A stretch of 64,000 nt of DNA from NCBI GenBank assembly GCA_016715105.1, contig JADKBO010000024.1, positions 62,001 to 126,000 of the forward strand. The letters run 5' to 3'. Of this stretch, positions 18,847 through 27,641 are shown piece by piece. Under the pieces are notes generated by a model, which saw only the letters and a program-made list of their open reading frames with translations, was not told the origin of the DNA and made no database searches. Each line of letters starts with the position of its first letter. The stretch's first letter is position 1. Made by a program: the position numbers and the translations under genes. The stretch is from Saprospiraceae bacterium (lineage in GTDB: Bacteria; Bacteroidota; Bacteroidia; Chitinophagales; Saprospiraceae).

Positions 18847-20364
18847 TTACTCAATGGTGAAAATGATACGCTCATATCTAGTCATCGCAGGACTGCCACC
18901 ATCCCGACCTTCTGCAATTAAATGGTAGGTTTCTCCGGATGTGGCGGCATTTGGGATTTCAATAGAAGCTCCATTACTACCATTCGCAGAAATTATTAAT
19001 GAATGTTTGCCAGATCCAGCCTCTTTATACTGCCAAAGTTTCAATGCAACCTTGTCTTTATCAGGATCTTTCAACTTAAATTTGAGCTTGATCTTGGAAC
19101 CTGATTTGACCAATCTATTTTTTTCTCCCTTTACAGAAATTGAAGGTGCATGATTTGCTTGATCATAATCCAAAATGCACCAATCTGCACGTGCGGCAAA
19201 ATCCTCTTGAATTACTGGAACCCACCTTGATTGTGCATAAGCCAAGTCCATGCTATCTGAGTAAGGATTAAAGTCGGCAGCAGGAGTGCCATCTTCCCAT
19301 CGATTGACCTGTTCTTTGGATTGAACCAGTCTACCACCCCAACCGCCATATTCGGGGTGCTCCAGATTTTCCAAACCGACAATGACCAGATGAAGAAATG
19401 CTGGAGAGTCGCCTTCTGAAATAAAATCAAACTGCCCAAAACTGCCCCATTGATTGTTTTTGGCTTGCTCCATAGAACTATAAATGTCGTCTATTTCGCC
19501 TTTTGGAGGATTTCCATCTCCATAACTGTAATACATTTTGGTGAGTGGACCGTGATTGTTGATGATGTTTTCACCCATGAATTTACCTTCTAGATAAACT
19601 TGTAAAGGTTGAGGAACGGCCCTTTTCCAGAAGTAGGCAAAAACCCAAAACTGACTTGCATTATAGTAGATCTTTACATCAGGCCAATAGACGGAGATGT
19701 ATTTTCGGTAAGTAGCATCTTGATCCAAAATTGCATAAATGATGGCCTTTTTGCAAACCTTATCATAAATCTTTTTCCAATCAGGCGTGTTTTTGTATTG
19801 ATCTTCAATAGATTTTAATGCTCTTGCTATGGTATTTGTGCCACCCCAAACTTGTAGATAAAGCGGCGTCATGTCGTCATCCAATAATTTTTGCTTGATG
19901 TGGTTTGAGCCAGGAGTATCTTTTTCCATTTCACCTTCAAAATCGATGTTTCCAATTTTTATAAGGCTTTTAAGGTATTGGTGACTGGGAAAATCTTTGG
20001 AATGTTTTATTAAGCTGGGATATACCTTCCCATAAGCATCTACCAAATCATAAATCCATTGTTCACCTGGCCAACGAAGTTCTGTTCTTTCCCCATACAT
20101 TCTTTTAGTCATGTCCATTTCAGAGGTGAATTTTGTCCCCTTACCATCCCCTTTGTAATGCCATTGAGAACTGCTGATGATCAAACCCTCAACCTTATAT
20201 TCATTGCTGTAAAGGAGCATCCTTATGAAAGAATCTACGTCATCGAGTTCGCCATCTGTGGTTATGATCGTGCGAGGCTTTCCAGTATCCACCAATGCAC
20301 GTTGGGAAATACAATCATTAGAAACAGAAAACAACAGTATAAGAAGGAGACTTCTGGAAAACAT
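18847..20364 (-). CDS. DUF1593 nucleoside-hydrolase-like secreted protein
   Basis: A 505-residue protein. The start at 20364 gives a signal peptide (MFSRSLLLILLFSVSNDCIS); the in-frame extension to 20457 lacks this. The N-terminal domain begins 'RTIITTDGELDDVDSFIRML', which carries the Asp-rich calcium site of the nucleoside-hydrolase fold, and includes 'LYLQVWGGTNTIARAL'. The C-terminal part (about 400-505) is an Ig-like domain ('SGSKIKLKFKLKDPDKDKVA') as in DUF1593 or Sde182-type proteins, which are thought to act on polysaccharides. Location is periplasmic or extracellular. The catalytic activity is not established for the family. Confidence 0.85.
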   Translation of the reverse strand: MFSRSLLLILLFSVSNDCISQRALVDTGKPRTIITTDGELDDVDSFIRMLLYSNEYKVEGLIISSSQWHYKGDGKGTKFTSEMDMTKRMYGERTELRWPGEQWIYDLVDAYGKVYPSLIKHSKDFPSHQYLKSLIKIGNIDFEGEMEKDTPGSNHIKQKLLDDDMTPLYLQVWGGTNTIARALKSIEDQYKNTPDWKKIYDKVCKKAIIYAILDQDATYRKYISVYWPDVKIYYNASQFWVFAYFWKRAVPQPLQVYLEGKFMGENIINNHGPLTKMYYSYGDGNPPKGEIDDIYSSMEQAKNNQWGSFGQFDFISEGDSPAFLHLVIVGLENLEHPEYGGWGGRLVQSKEQVNRWEDGTPAADFNPYSDSMDLAYAQSRWVPVIQEDFAARADWCILDYDQANHAPSISVKGEKNRLVKSGSKIKLKFKLKDPDKDKVALKLWQYKEAGSGKHSLIISANGSNGASIEIPNAATSGETYHLIAEGRDGGSPAMTRYERIIFTIE

Positions 20365-20513
20365 GATCTTTGCTTTTGGCTTTAACAGATGATTTGAAGT
20401 TGGTGGATTTTTCGATGACCACTTCAAGCAGCCATGAAATACACCCTTTGCATTCAAATAGTGAAAGATACAATCTCTGGGAATAGTATCATGAAAAAAC
20501 TTTATCTCTATTT

Positions 20514-20939
20514 TTATCTGCCGTACATCAAAGAGTCTGGAATGAGCGGATGCACAAATCCTTTTTTAAACATGTATAAAATACCGTCATTGCCAATCTC
20601 ATTTCTTGACTCAGCTGGACCGATCACCTCAATGGTTTGCTCTAATTCTTTCTCCACGATTTTTAAATATTGACCGTCGTGTGTCTGGATAAGCTTCCAT
20701 CTTTCTTTATTACTAAAATCCAGGAGTTTGTTGAAATATAAATGTTTGTTTATTGTATCAAGCGTCGAAAAATACAATTGAGGCCCTTGCCTTCCATGCC
20801 CACTTGAAAAGAACTCATTATTTACACCAACTCGTTCCCAATGGCCAGGCCACCATTCATCTGTATCAAAATTTGGGTCTTTTACACATGAAGATAGAAG
20901 GAAAGTCAACAAGAATAAGGTTGAAAATACTTTTTTCAT
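20514..20939 (-). CDS. Small lipoprotein, paralogue of the next gene; candidate protease inhibitor
   Basis: A 141-residue protein with a lipoprotein signal (LTFLLSSC, Cys18). The mature part is beta-rich: 'WWPGHWERVGVNNEFFSSG', 'QLYFSTLDTI', 'WKLIQTHDGQYLKIVEKE', 'IEVIGPAESRNEIG', ending 'FVHPLIPDSLMYGR'. It is clearly homologous to the adjacent gene at 21006-21437 across its whole length. The pair lies directly downstream of a C10 cysteine protease on the same strand. In other bacteria C10 proteases are encoded beside small inhibitors (Spi in streptococci, Bfi in Bacteroides), so an inhibitor role is a reasonable guess but not shown by a recognisable domain. Confidence 0.6.
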   Translation of the reverse strand: MKKVFSTLFLLTFLLSSCVKDPNFDTDEWWPGHWERVGVNNEFFSSGHGRQGPQLYFSTLDTINKHLYFNKLLDFSNKERWKLIQTHDGQYLKIVEKELEQTIEVIGPAESRNEIGNDGILYMFKKGFVHPLIPDSLMYGR

Positions 20940-21005
20940 TTTTGTATTAATCTTAAAGATGAAATAATACTGCCACTTTACCTCAAAAAGAAAAAATAGG
21001 AAAAA

Positions 21006-21437
21006 CTAGCCCCCGTACAACAAGGAATCTGGAATCAGAGGATGCATAAATTCTTTCAAAAAAACATATTTTAAACCACCATCTTCTATTTCATTTTTCG
21101 ACTGGACAGGGCCAATAATCTCAATCATTTTATCAGGTTCTATTTCAATGATTTTTAAATATTGACCATCATAAGTCTGAAATAATTTCCACTTCTTTTT
21201 ATAGTTGAACTCGAGTAGCTTGTGTGGATTTAAAGTGCTACTTATAGTATCAATGGTTGAGAAATAGAACTGAGCACCATTATTGGAAAATCCACTTGAA
21301 AAGTATTCATTTTCTTTATCGAGCCTTTCCCAATGACCTTGCCAATAAAATTCCTTTTCAAAAAAGAGGGCCTCGGTATTGCATGAGGATAAAATTAAAC
21401 AGAGCAAGCAAAATTTTAAAAAATTGACTTTTTTCAT
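21006..21437 (-). CDS. Small lipoprotein, tandem paralogue; candidate protease inhibitor
   Basis: A 143-residue lipoprotein (lipobox LILSSC, Cys19). Colinear with the neighbour at 20514-20939: both share 'QGHWER' or 'PGHWER', 'EYFSSG' or 'EFFSSG', 'FYFSTIDTI', 'DGQYLKI', 'EIIGPVQSKNEI' and 'HPLIPDSLLYGG', so they arose by tandem duplication and have since diverged. It starts 14 bases after the stop of the C10 protease gene, suggesting one transcript. No known domain was recognised. Confidence 0.62.
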   Translation of the reverse strand: MKKVNFLKFCLLCLILSSCNTEALFFEKEFYWQGHWERLDKENEYFSSGFSNNGAQFYFSTIDTISSTLNPHKLLEFNYKKKWKLFQTYDGQYLKIIEIEPDKMIEIIGPVQSKNEIEDGGLKYVFLKEFMHPLIPDSLLYGG

Positions 21438-21451
21438 TTTTAATTATTTGG

Positions 21452-22867
21452 TTAGGGTCTAATGTTTGTATAAGCATGCATTAAGCTATCATAATCTCCA
21501 ATACTATATGGACTTGCTGCATACCAACCATTACTAGTTCCGTTCCAGCCCCAATTCATATGCCATTGAGTTGCTGCAAAGATAGAGCAATTTATGCAAG
21601 ATGGGCAAACTCCACAATAATAAGGATGAGATCCATAATAGGGATCACCATTACAAGTGCCGTTATCCGTCCAAGATTCATAGTGAAATTGTTTGTATCC
21701 ATCTGCAAGCCAAATATGCCAATCTGCACCTATTGAATTAGTCGCACCAGTTAATATAACAGGAAACTCTGATACCAAATCGTTATTGATAGCTGAATAT
21801 CTACTTGATAGACTTCCTAAACCATTATGTGTGTATCCAAAAAAGTTGAGGCCATTACTAATGTTTGCTGGAATTGTGGCTGTATTGCAAGATCCAGAAA
21901 CGCCATAAATTGAATTCATAGCACTTCCACATAATCTAACAAGCATAGCACTACTTAAAAAGCTACCAGTATTTTGAGAGCATGTTCCTCGAGTAATAGG
22001 CATAGAAGAATAATCTGTGTAAGAATTTACACCATTAAATGACATATTCATAATTGGGGATTCATGATACCTCATTAGCATTCCGAGTGCAATTGGTCCA
22101 CATCCTGCTGGGCTTTTTACGCAATAAAAGCTAGAACAATTATTATCGTTTGGGCTAAACAAAGTAAAAGACTCAGCCTGGGACCAGCGAGCAACAGGAT
22201 GAACGAATGGACCAACTGTATTGTTATAATATGATTCGCAGTAGTCAGGCCTACATTCTCCGTATGTACATGAGTTACGTGGTTCCAATTTTTTATCCTC
22301 CGTGGCTTTTATTTGCTCGTAAGTAAGTAGTCTTTTCCATATGCCTTTTAAAAATTCTGGTTGCTTCTCATTCGTTTTCTTGATGTCCTTAATCCTGCTT
22401 TTGTAAAGATTAAGCATTACATTTGGGCCATCTAAATCTGCTCCACCCCATTGATTTTCTTCAGAATATGCTAATATTGGTTCATATCTTGTGTCTGCAG
22501 ACACAATACAAAATCCTTTGGTGAATTCAATTATGTGTAGTAAAGGAATAGTTGATGTAGGATCCGACAGAGATGTTACCTTTTGTACATCTTTATTTAT
22601 GTATTCCTGTGTTTTATATTCAGCCTCATATCTGAAAAAGTTCTGAGCTATTATTATTGCTTCACCCTCATTAATTATTTCATTAACATTTTGAGTACTT
22701 CTTGTTTGGGTCGTATTTGTGCCAGAAGTCCCATCATTAATATTGTCGAAATTGATATTTTCAGAACAACTAGTGAAAGTTATTGAAATAATTGCAATAA
22801 TAAGGAATTTCGAATAATTAAATACAAAAAGTAATTTCGAAGAAGGATTTGAAATGTAATTTTTCAT
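21452..22867 (-). CDS. C10 family (streptopain-like) cysteine protease lipoprotein
   Basis: 471 residues from the ATG at 22867. A lipoprotein signal ends in 'ITFTSC'. The propeptide region (about 60-150) contains 'EGEAIIIAQNFFRYEAEYK' and 'FCIVSADTRYEPILAYSEEN', as in SpeB-like zymogens. The catalytic Cys256 lies in SPAGCGPIALGMLMRYH and the catalytic His384 in GADWHIWLADGYK; the Trp-rich 'HMNWGWNGTSNGWY' follows. The insert between them is rich in cysteines (for example CGVCPSCINC), which is unusual for the family and suggests disulfides or metal binding. Two paralogous small lipoproteins follow at once and may restrain the enzyme. Confidence 0.9.
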   Translation of the reverse strand: MKNYISNPSSKLLFVFNYSKFLIIAIISITFTSCSENINFDNINDGTSGTNTTQTRSTQNVNEIINEGEAIIIAQNFFRYEAEYKTQEYINKDVQKVTSLSDPTSTIPLLHIIEFTKGFCIVSADTRYEPILAYSEENQWGGADLDGPNVMLNLYKSRIKDIKKTNEKQPEFLKGIWKRLLTYEQIKATEDKKLEPRNSCTYGECRPDYCESYYNNTVGPFVHPVARWSQAESFTLFSPNDNNCSSFYCVKSPAGCGPIALGMLMRYHESPIMNMSFNGVNSYTDYSSMPITRGTCSQNTGSFLSSAMLVRLCGSAMNSIYGVSGSCNTATIPANISNGLNFFGYTHNGLGSLSSRYSAINNDLVSEFPVILTGATNSIGADWHIWLADGYKQFHYESWTDNGTCNGDPYYGSHPYYCGVCPSCINCSIFAATQWHMNWGWNGTSNGWYAASPYSIGDYDSLMHAYTNIRP

Positions 22868-23310
22868 TTTAATATTTTGATAAAATAAATTAATTTTTGA
22901 CAAGGAGATTCTGATGCCTTCTACCGAAAATGCTAGATTGTTTAAACAGGATCATTTCCTCCAGCTGATACTACAAAAATATACAATATATATTTAGTAA
23001 GTATTAATCTTTGAGTTAAGAAATTGTAATCAATATTATTTACTTATCTCAATAAGAAAAAAACCAATAGAATAATGTGGAAAGGAAATCAAGGATGATA
23101 CTGTAACTCAAGGATTAGTGACTTACTTAAGATTCAATATTCAGTCATAATATCGTTAATATTGAATTTTCTTACTTAGACTAGAAAATGCAAAAATTTA
23201 AAGATGAAAATTGTGATTATTATAATAGTTCGATGAAGATGTTAGAAAAATCCTAAGCAAAATTAAATTTATCAGTACTTTGGAATCTAATTCAAATTAA
23301 AAAACGCCAC
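22868..23310. other. AT-rich intergenic region with inverted repeat
   Basis: No gene seen between the divergent protease and oxidoreductase genes. A 13-bp inverted repeat, AAGATTCAATATT at 23129-23141 and AATATTGAATTTT at 23158-23170, encloses a 16-base loop; it could be an operator or a structured leader. No run of T follows it. Confidence 0.45.
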
Positions 23311-24597
23311 ATGCAAAGACGAGATTTTATCAAATCAGGAGCCATGGCCATCTCGGCCTTACCACTTTATGGATCAACCTTTTTGAATCTGCCCAAACGC
23401 ATCGCAATCATTGGAACGGGGTGGTGGGGAATGAATATCCTCAATGAAGCAATGGCCGCGGGCAATTGTACCATTGTAGGTGTTTGTGATGTAGATGAAA
23501 ATGCTTTGAACGCTGCATGGCAAACGGTTAAAAAAGTCAAGGGTGATGACCCCAAAAAGTATAAAGATTATCGGGATATGATTGCCAAAGAAAAGCCCGA
23601 AATTGTCATTGTCGCTACTCCTGACCACTGGCATGCACTCAATGCCATCGAAGCAATCAAGGCAGGTGCGCACGTATTTATGGAGAAACCAATCGGACAC
23701 ACATTAAATGAGGGTAAAGCCATCTTGCGAGCTGCCAGGAAATATGGACGTAAAGTCCAGGTGGATACACACAGAAGATTATCTCCTCACAACATTTCAG
23801 CAATTGAATTTTTGAAATCTGGCAAGGCAGGAAAAATTACCCAGGTCAAAGCCTTTGTCAATTATGCACAACCGGTAGGAAGTATAATACCCGATTCTGA
23901 AGCTCCCGCTCACATTGATTGGAACATGTGGGTAGGTCCAGCACCCTATAAACCGTATAACACGAGTATTCATCCCAAGGGATTTAGATATCACTCTGAT
24001 TATGCCAACGGATTATTGGGAGATTGGGGCATACACTGGTTTGATCAAATATTGTGGTGGACAGAGGAAAAATGGCCAAAAACTGTTTTTTCTACAGGGG
24101 GTAAATTTATCAAACAGGACAATTCAGATGTGCCAGACCAACAGTTGGTCTCTTTTGCTTTTGAAGATTTTGACCTCACCTGGGAGCATAAATTATGTGC
24201 AACCAACAACAATGAAAAGCACAATGTTGGCTGTTATTTTTATGGAACAGAAGGCACGTTCCACTTGGGATGGCTTGATGGGTGGACGTTTTATCCACGG
24301 AAAAAAGATCAGGAAATAATCCATCAGGACGCACAATTGCACCAGCCTGATCAGCAGAACATCAAGGAAGCTTGGGCTGATTTTTTGCAGTCTATTGAAT
24401 CGGATAAACTCCCAGCTTGTGATATCGAGAAGGGTTTCAGGGCTACCAATCTCAGTATGTTGGGTATGATTTCTCAGAATTTGGGAAGGAGTGTGCAATG
24501 GGATGGGGAAAAGAATGTCATCATCGGAGATGAGCTGGCTAATGGTATGTTGTCTCGTAAATATAGGGATGGTTGGGAATATCCGACAGGGGAGTAG
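23311..24597 (+). CDS. Gfo/Idh/MocA-family oxidoreductase with Tat signal
   Basis: A 428-residue NAD(P)-dependent sugar oxidoreductase. A twin-arginine signal is present at the N-terminus (RRDFIKSGAMAISALPLYG). The Rossmann fold has IIGTGWWG at 33-40, and the family EKP motif is at 125-127 (FMEKPIGHTL). The C-terminal alpha/beta domain has 'GLLGDWGIHWFDQILWW', with the His used in catalysis by many members, and 'GTEGTFHLGWLDG'. Tat-exported members of this group are common in Bacteroidota and act on periplasmic sugars; the cofactor is bound before export. The exact substrate is unknown. The gene is single and followed by REP-like repeats. Confidence 0.88.
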   Translation: MQRRDFIKSGAMAISALPLYGSTFLNLPKRIAIIGTGWWGMNILNEAMAAGNCTIVGVCDVDENALNAAWQTVKKVKGDDPKKYKDYRDMIAKEKPEIVIVATPDHWHALNAIEAIKAGAHVFMEKPIGHTLNEGKAILRAARKYGRKVQVDTHRRLSPHNISAIEFLKSGKAGKITQVKAFVNYAQPVGSIIPDSEAPAHIDWNMWVGPAPYKPYNTSIHPKGFRYHSDYANGLLGDWGIHWFDQILWWTEEKWPKTVFSTGGKFIKQDNSDVPDQQLVSFAFEDFDLTWEHKLCATNNNEKHNVGCYFYGTEGTFHLGWLDGWTFYPRKKDQEIIHQDAQLHQPDQQNIKEAWADFLQSIESDKLPACDIEKGFRATNLSMLGMISQNLGRSVQWDGEKNVIIGDELANGMLSRKYRDGWEYPTGE

Positions 24598-24600
24598 TTT

Positions 24601-24780
24601 TATATGGGTCGTTCCGCTGGAACTCTGATTTTGTTTTCTTTTGGTGTCCATGGATTGAAATCCATGGTTACTACATGGGTCGAGCCGCTGGCTCTGGATT
24701 ATCTTAAGTATGATGGATCACAAGAACACATGTGTCGTTCTGCTGAATTTAAGATTTTACTCTTACCGCTGGTATTAGGT
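24601..24780. repeat. Cluster of REP-like palindromes
   Basis: Three similar units. TGGGTC-GTTCC-GCT-GGAAC-TCTG has its hairpin at 24611-24623; TGGGTC-GAGCC-GCT-GGCTC-TGG has its hairpin at 24682-24694; a decayed third unit begins TGTGTCGTTCTGCTG near 24732. Between the first two lies CCATGGATT-GA-AATCCATGG (24648-24667), the same family as at 10638-10656. The arms differ but base pairing is preserved, so structure is conserved rather than sequence. Confidence 0.65.
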
Positions 24781-25109
24781 TGCGAGCAGCAATAATGGGG
24801 TTTTTTATTAAGAGGATCATGCAGGAAAAAATTAAAAAAGGACCAGCAAAATTGGATACAATGCATACTGGCCCTATAGAATTGTGAGGTTAATCAGAGT
24901 ACAAGACTTTTAGTTGCTGATAAAATACAGCTTGCCCTCTAGTTTTAATATGGATGAACTATTGTTTAAAATCAAAATGGAAAAGCGTTTGATTTTTTAA
25001 AATCTTTATCAATCGTTAGAATACTGATATTCACTTTTACATGAAATTAGAAATACCATTATTCTTACTTTCAATGAAACAAAACTAGTTTGAAAGGCGC
25101 TGTGAGCCA
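24781..25109. other. Intergenic region without recognised gene
   Basis: Nothing coding is seen. The region separates the REP-like cluster from the palindrome that overlaps the patatin stop codon. Confidence 0.4.
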
Positions 25110-25150
25110 CCCGTATAAATACCTGATTTAAGTGCGCGTAATTATACGGG
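25110..25150. repeat. CCCGTATAA palindrome overlapping the patatin stop codon
   Basis: CCCGTATAA at 25110-25118 and TTATACGGG at 25142-25150 are perfect inverted arms. The minus-strand arm supplies the last two codons and the stop (CCC GTA TAA) of the patatin gene. A related element sits upstream of the same gene at 26160-26199; both share the core TATAAATACC and ATTTAA. Confidence 0.6.
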
Positions 25151-26035
25151 AGTAATTAAATTATGCTTGTCGATGAAAGCTTTTGTAGCTTTTTGACCTT
25201 CCTTCATCAAATCTTGTTTTTGTTGTTCTGTAAGACTGAAGTCTGTGGCAGAAATTCCCAAATCATCGATGATAACTGTTCTGGATTGTGATACTTTATC
25301 TACTGAGAAATCAATGTTTTGAGTTTTGAGCAAAGTATCAAATAATGATTTTATATAATGTGTAATATGATCATTTCCAAAAGCATTGACAGTTGGCTTG
25401 CGTGAAGTGTTTTCTAAGTAAAACCCAAGTGTTTCGTTGAAATTATTACTATTGCCGTCAAATATTGAGAGTGGGTAATTGAGCAAAACTCCACCATCTA
25501 CGTACAAATGATTATTGGGTTGATTATTGGAAAATTGCCAGGATTTAAAAAATATAGGAATGGACATAGAAGCCCTTACAGCCTCTGCAACTATCGTATG
25601 AGGTGTTGTTTTTACTGAAAATTCTTGAATGCTTTGAGTGTACAAGTCAGTAGCAAATATTCTTAAAGTCTTGAATTTTTTGTTTTGATGGTACAGGTCA
25701 TTGAAAGTGATATCCTCTGGTAAACCCACATGTTTAATTTTTTCTTTCATCCAATTGAGGAAGACATCACCCTTATATAAACCGTAAGTCGTCAGCAACC
25801 GCAGGGGGTCAAATCCATCCTCAAAATTTTTGAAATTTAAATTATTGATTATGTCAATGATGTCGTTACTGGAATAATCTAAAGCTAACAAAGCAGCCGT
25901 AATTGCACCAGCAGAGGTGCCTGCAACACTTTCCACATCAGAAAGTAGGCCGTTGACATCGAGTTCGTGGATAGCGCCTGCGTAAGCAATTCCTTTCACG
26001 CCACCGCCTTCAAATACTAGGTTTTTAATGGTCAT
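25142..26035 (-). CDS. Patatin-like phospholipase
   Basis: A 297-residue patatin. The oxyanion-hole motif GGGVKGIAYAG is at residues 10-20, the nucleophile elbow GTSAGA lies near residue 40 (Ser in GxSxG), and the catalytic Asp is in YVDGGVLLNYP. There is no signal peptide and no membrane helix, so it is a cytoplasmic or peripheral acyl hydrolase. Its length is typical for the stand-alone bacterial patatins. The last two codons and the stop lie inside a palindromic repeat, and a similar repeat lies upstream, so the gene is bracketed. It is not in an operon. Confidence 0.9.
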   Translation of the reverse strand: MTIKNLVFEGGGVKGIAYAGAIHELDVNGLLSDVESVAGTSAGAITAALLALDYSSNDIIDIINNLNFKNFEDGFDPLRLLTTYGLYKGDVFLNWMKEKIKHVGLPEDITFNDLYHQNKKFKTLRIFATDLYTQSIQEFSVKTTPHTIVAEAVRASMSIPIFFKSWQFSNNQPNNHLYVDGGVLLNYPLSIFDGNSNNFNETLGFYLENTSRKPTVNAFGNDHITHYIKSLFDTLLKTQNIDFSVDKVSQSRTVIIDDLGISATDFSLTEQQKQDLMKEGQKATKAFIDKHNLITPV

Positions 26036-26159
26036 AATTTCAAGTATTATATATTAAGATCAATTTGATCAAAATAGGATTTAACTAAATTGTTGGAAAA
26101 ACTAACAATTTGATTAAACATTATTAGGCAAGATTACTGAATCATATATTATAAAATAC

Positions 26160-26199
26160 GTGTATAAATACCCCATTTAATTATAGGTACTTATACGGG
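26160..26199. repeat. Second TATAAATACC palindrome
   Basis: TATAAATACC at 26163-26172 pairs with GGTACTTATA at 26186-26195 (one mismatch), flanked by CGTG and CGGG. It is related in sequence to the element at 25110-25150 and stands upstream of the patatin gene and of the lipoprotein gene on the other strand. Confidence 0.5.
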
Positions 26200-26286
26200 T
26201 TTTTAAGAAAGATAATAGAATTAAGATTGCCATAATAAATATTTTTGAAGTACATTTACGTACAATTAATTTCCAAAATCACAATT

Positions 26287-26745
26287 ATGAAATGTTTAAT
26301 TATCTTTTTGTGTTTGAGCTGCACAATGCTTTTTGTGGCTTGCACAGAAAAACCCGGTGCAACCACTGAAACTGTGCCTGAAATGTCAGTTGTAGAATCT
26401 CCTAGGCCATCCAATTTGTATAAACCTACTCCCAAGGATACCATTTCTAAGGCGACATTTGACCTTTGGGTGAAAAACTGGGAAAAGGGACTTGGCAAGA
26501 ATCCAGTAACAAAAACGATCAGGTTTTTTAATATGCCAATCATTGACTATTCTGAATTACTTGGTGAATTACCATCATCTTCCAGGCTTTACTTGGGCAT
26601 TGATGAATCTGTTGTACCTAATATGCCTCATATCATGTTAGTAGGGGTGGATTCATTAGGAAACAATATGATCAGTGAGTCTGATAAGATTTATGATATA
26701 TCTCAACCTTGCCCCCCAGCCTGTGGCACTGGAGGTGATCAATAA
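26287..26745 (+). CDS. Small lipoprotein of unknown function
   Basis: A 152-residue protein with a lipoprotein signal (lipobox LFVAC). The start at 26287 is chosen over 26245 because it begins the signal (MKCLIIFLCLSC). The mature part is Pro/Thr-rich at first, then 'FDLWVKNWEKGLGKNP', 'YLGIDESVVPNMPHIMLVGV' and a C-terminal 'CPPACGTGGD'. No domain recognised. The stop codon lies inside the first unit of a 9-bp tandem repeat. Confidence 0.6.
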   Translation: MKCLIIFLCLSCTMLFVACTEKPGATTETVPEMSVVESPRPSNLYKPTPKDTISKATFDLWVKNWEKGLGKNPVTKTIRFFNMPIIDYSELLGELPSSSRLYLGIDESVVPNMPHIMLVGVDSLGNNMISESDKIYDISQPCPPACGTGGDQ

Positions 26746-26832
26746 AGTTCATAAAGTTCATAAAGTTTGTAAAGTTGAAAGTTCATAAAGTTTGTAAAGT
26801 GTCAAAAAGTTGAAAGTTTGTAAAGTGGGAAG
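26743..26832 (+). repeat. 9-bp tandem repeat array
   Basis: About nine imperfect units of AAAGTTCAT and AAAGTTTGT with some slipped copies (AAAGTTGAAAGTTC). It begins at the TAA stop codon of the lipoprotein gene. Same family as the arrays at 8898, 29085 and 32038. Confidence 0.7.
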
Positions 26833-26979
26833 TCTTATTGGGCCTTTTTATATCAAACCTATGGTAATAATTACTTGTCATATTTATTATAAACTATTGT
26901 TAAGATTACGCATCATTAGAAATGGCGAAATAGGCTAAATAAACAATTAAAAACAGAAAGGAAATTGGGTCATCAAGAA

Positions 26980-27633
26980 ATGTTGCAAATTTTATCAGTG
27001 CTTGCTTTTGTGATCCTTTTTTTATCTGGAATCATAGCAGTAATTTCAATTATAAATTATAAGAAATTTGATATTAGCCTCAAGTTTTTGACCATTTATT
27101 TTGTGGTGGCATTTATTTTTGAAGCTGTGTCGCTCTATTTGGCTAGAAATGGAATCAATAATTTATTTCTATTTCATATTTATGCAATTATTGAATTTTC
27201 ACTTTTAGTTGTTTTTTTTTCGAATCTCATTTATTCGCAACAAGCGAAGAAAAGGATTTACGTTTTTATGGTAACAGGCATTCTTTTTTTAATAGCTGAT
27301 AGTCTATTTATACAAGGAATTACGGTTTTCAATTCATATGGTTTATTTTTTGTGAGCGCTACAGTTTTGGCCATGAGTATTTTGTTTTTTAAAATGCTCT
27401 TGGATAAATGCGAATTTGGTTTGAGTTATGAAAGGCATAAATGGATAATTTTTGGCATTTTTATTACCCATGCTGTCTCGATTATTATTTTATTTTTTAG
27501 CAATGCTATTTCTGGATTTGAAAAATCAAATCAATATATTTTGTGGATTTTGAGGTCAGTTTTGGTAATTGTAGCTAAATTGCTTATAGGTCTTGCATAT
27601 TTACGAAATTTTGGCAATAGGAAATTAATCTGA
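26980..27633 (+). CDS. Seven-helix membrane protein ahead of a two-component system
   Basis: A 217-residue, almost wholly hydrophobic protein with about seven predicted transmembrane helices and short loops. An in-frame TTG at 26965 could add five codons; the ATG is preferred. It lies eight bases before the histidine kinase gene, so it is probably the first gene of the operon. It might sense a membrane signal for the kinase, which has only one helix of its own. No family recognised. Confidence 0.65.
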   Translation: MLQILSVLAFVILFLSGIIAVISIINYKKFDISLKFLTIYFVVAFIFEAVSLYLARNGINNLFLFHIYAIIEFSLLVVFFSNLIYSQQAKKRIYVFMVTGILFLIADSLFIQGITVFNSYGLFFVSATVLAMSILFFKMLLDKCEFGLSYERHKWIIFGIFITHAVSIIILFFSNAISGFEKSNQYILWILRSVLVIVAKLLIGLAYLRNFGNRKLI

Positions 27634-27641
27634 TGTAACTT

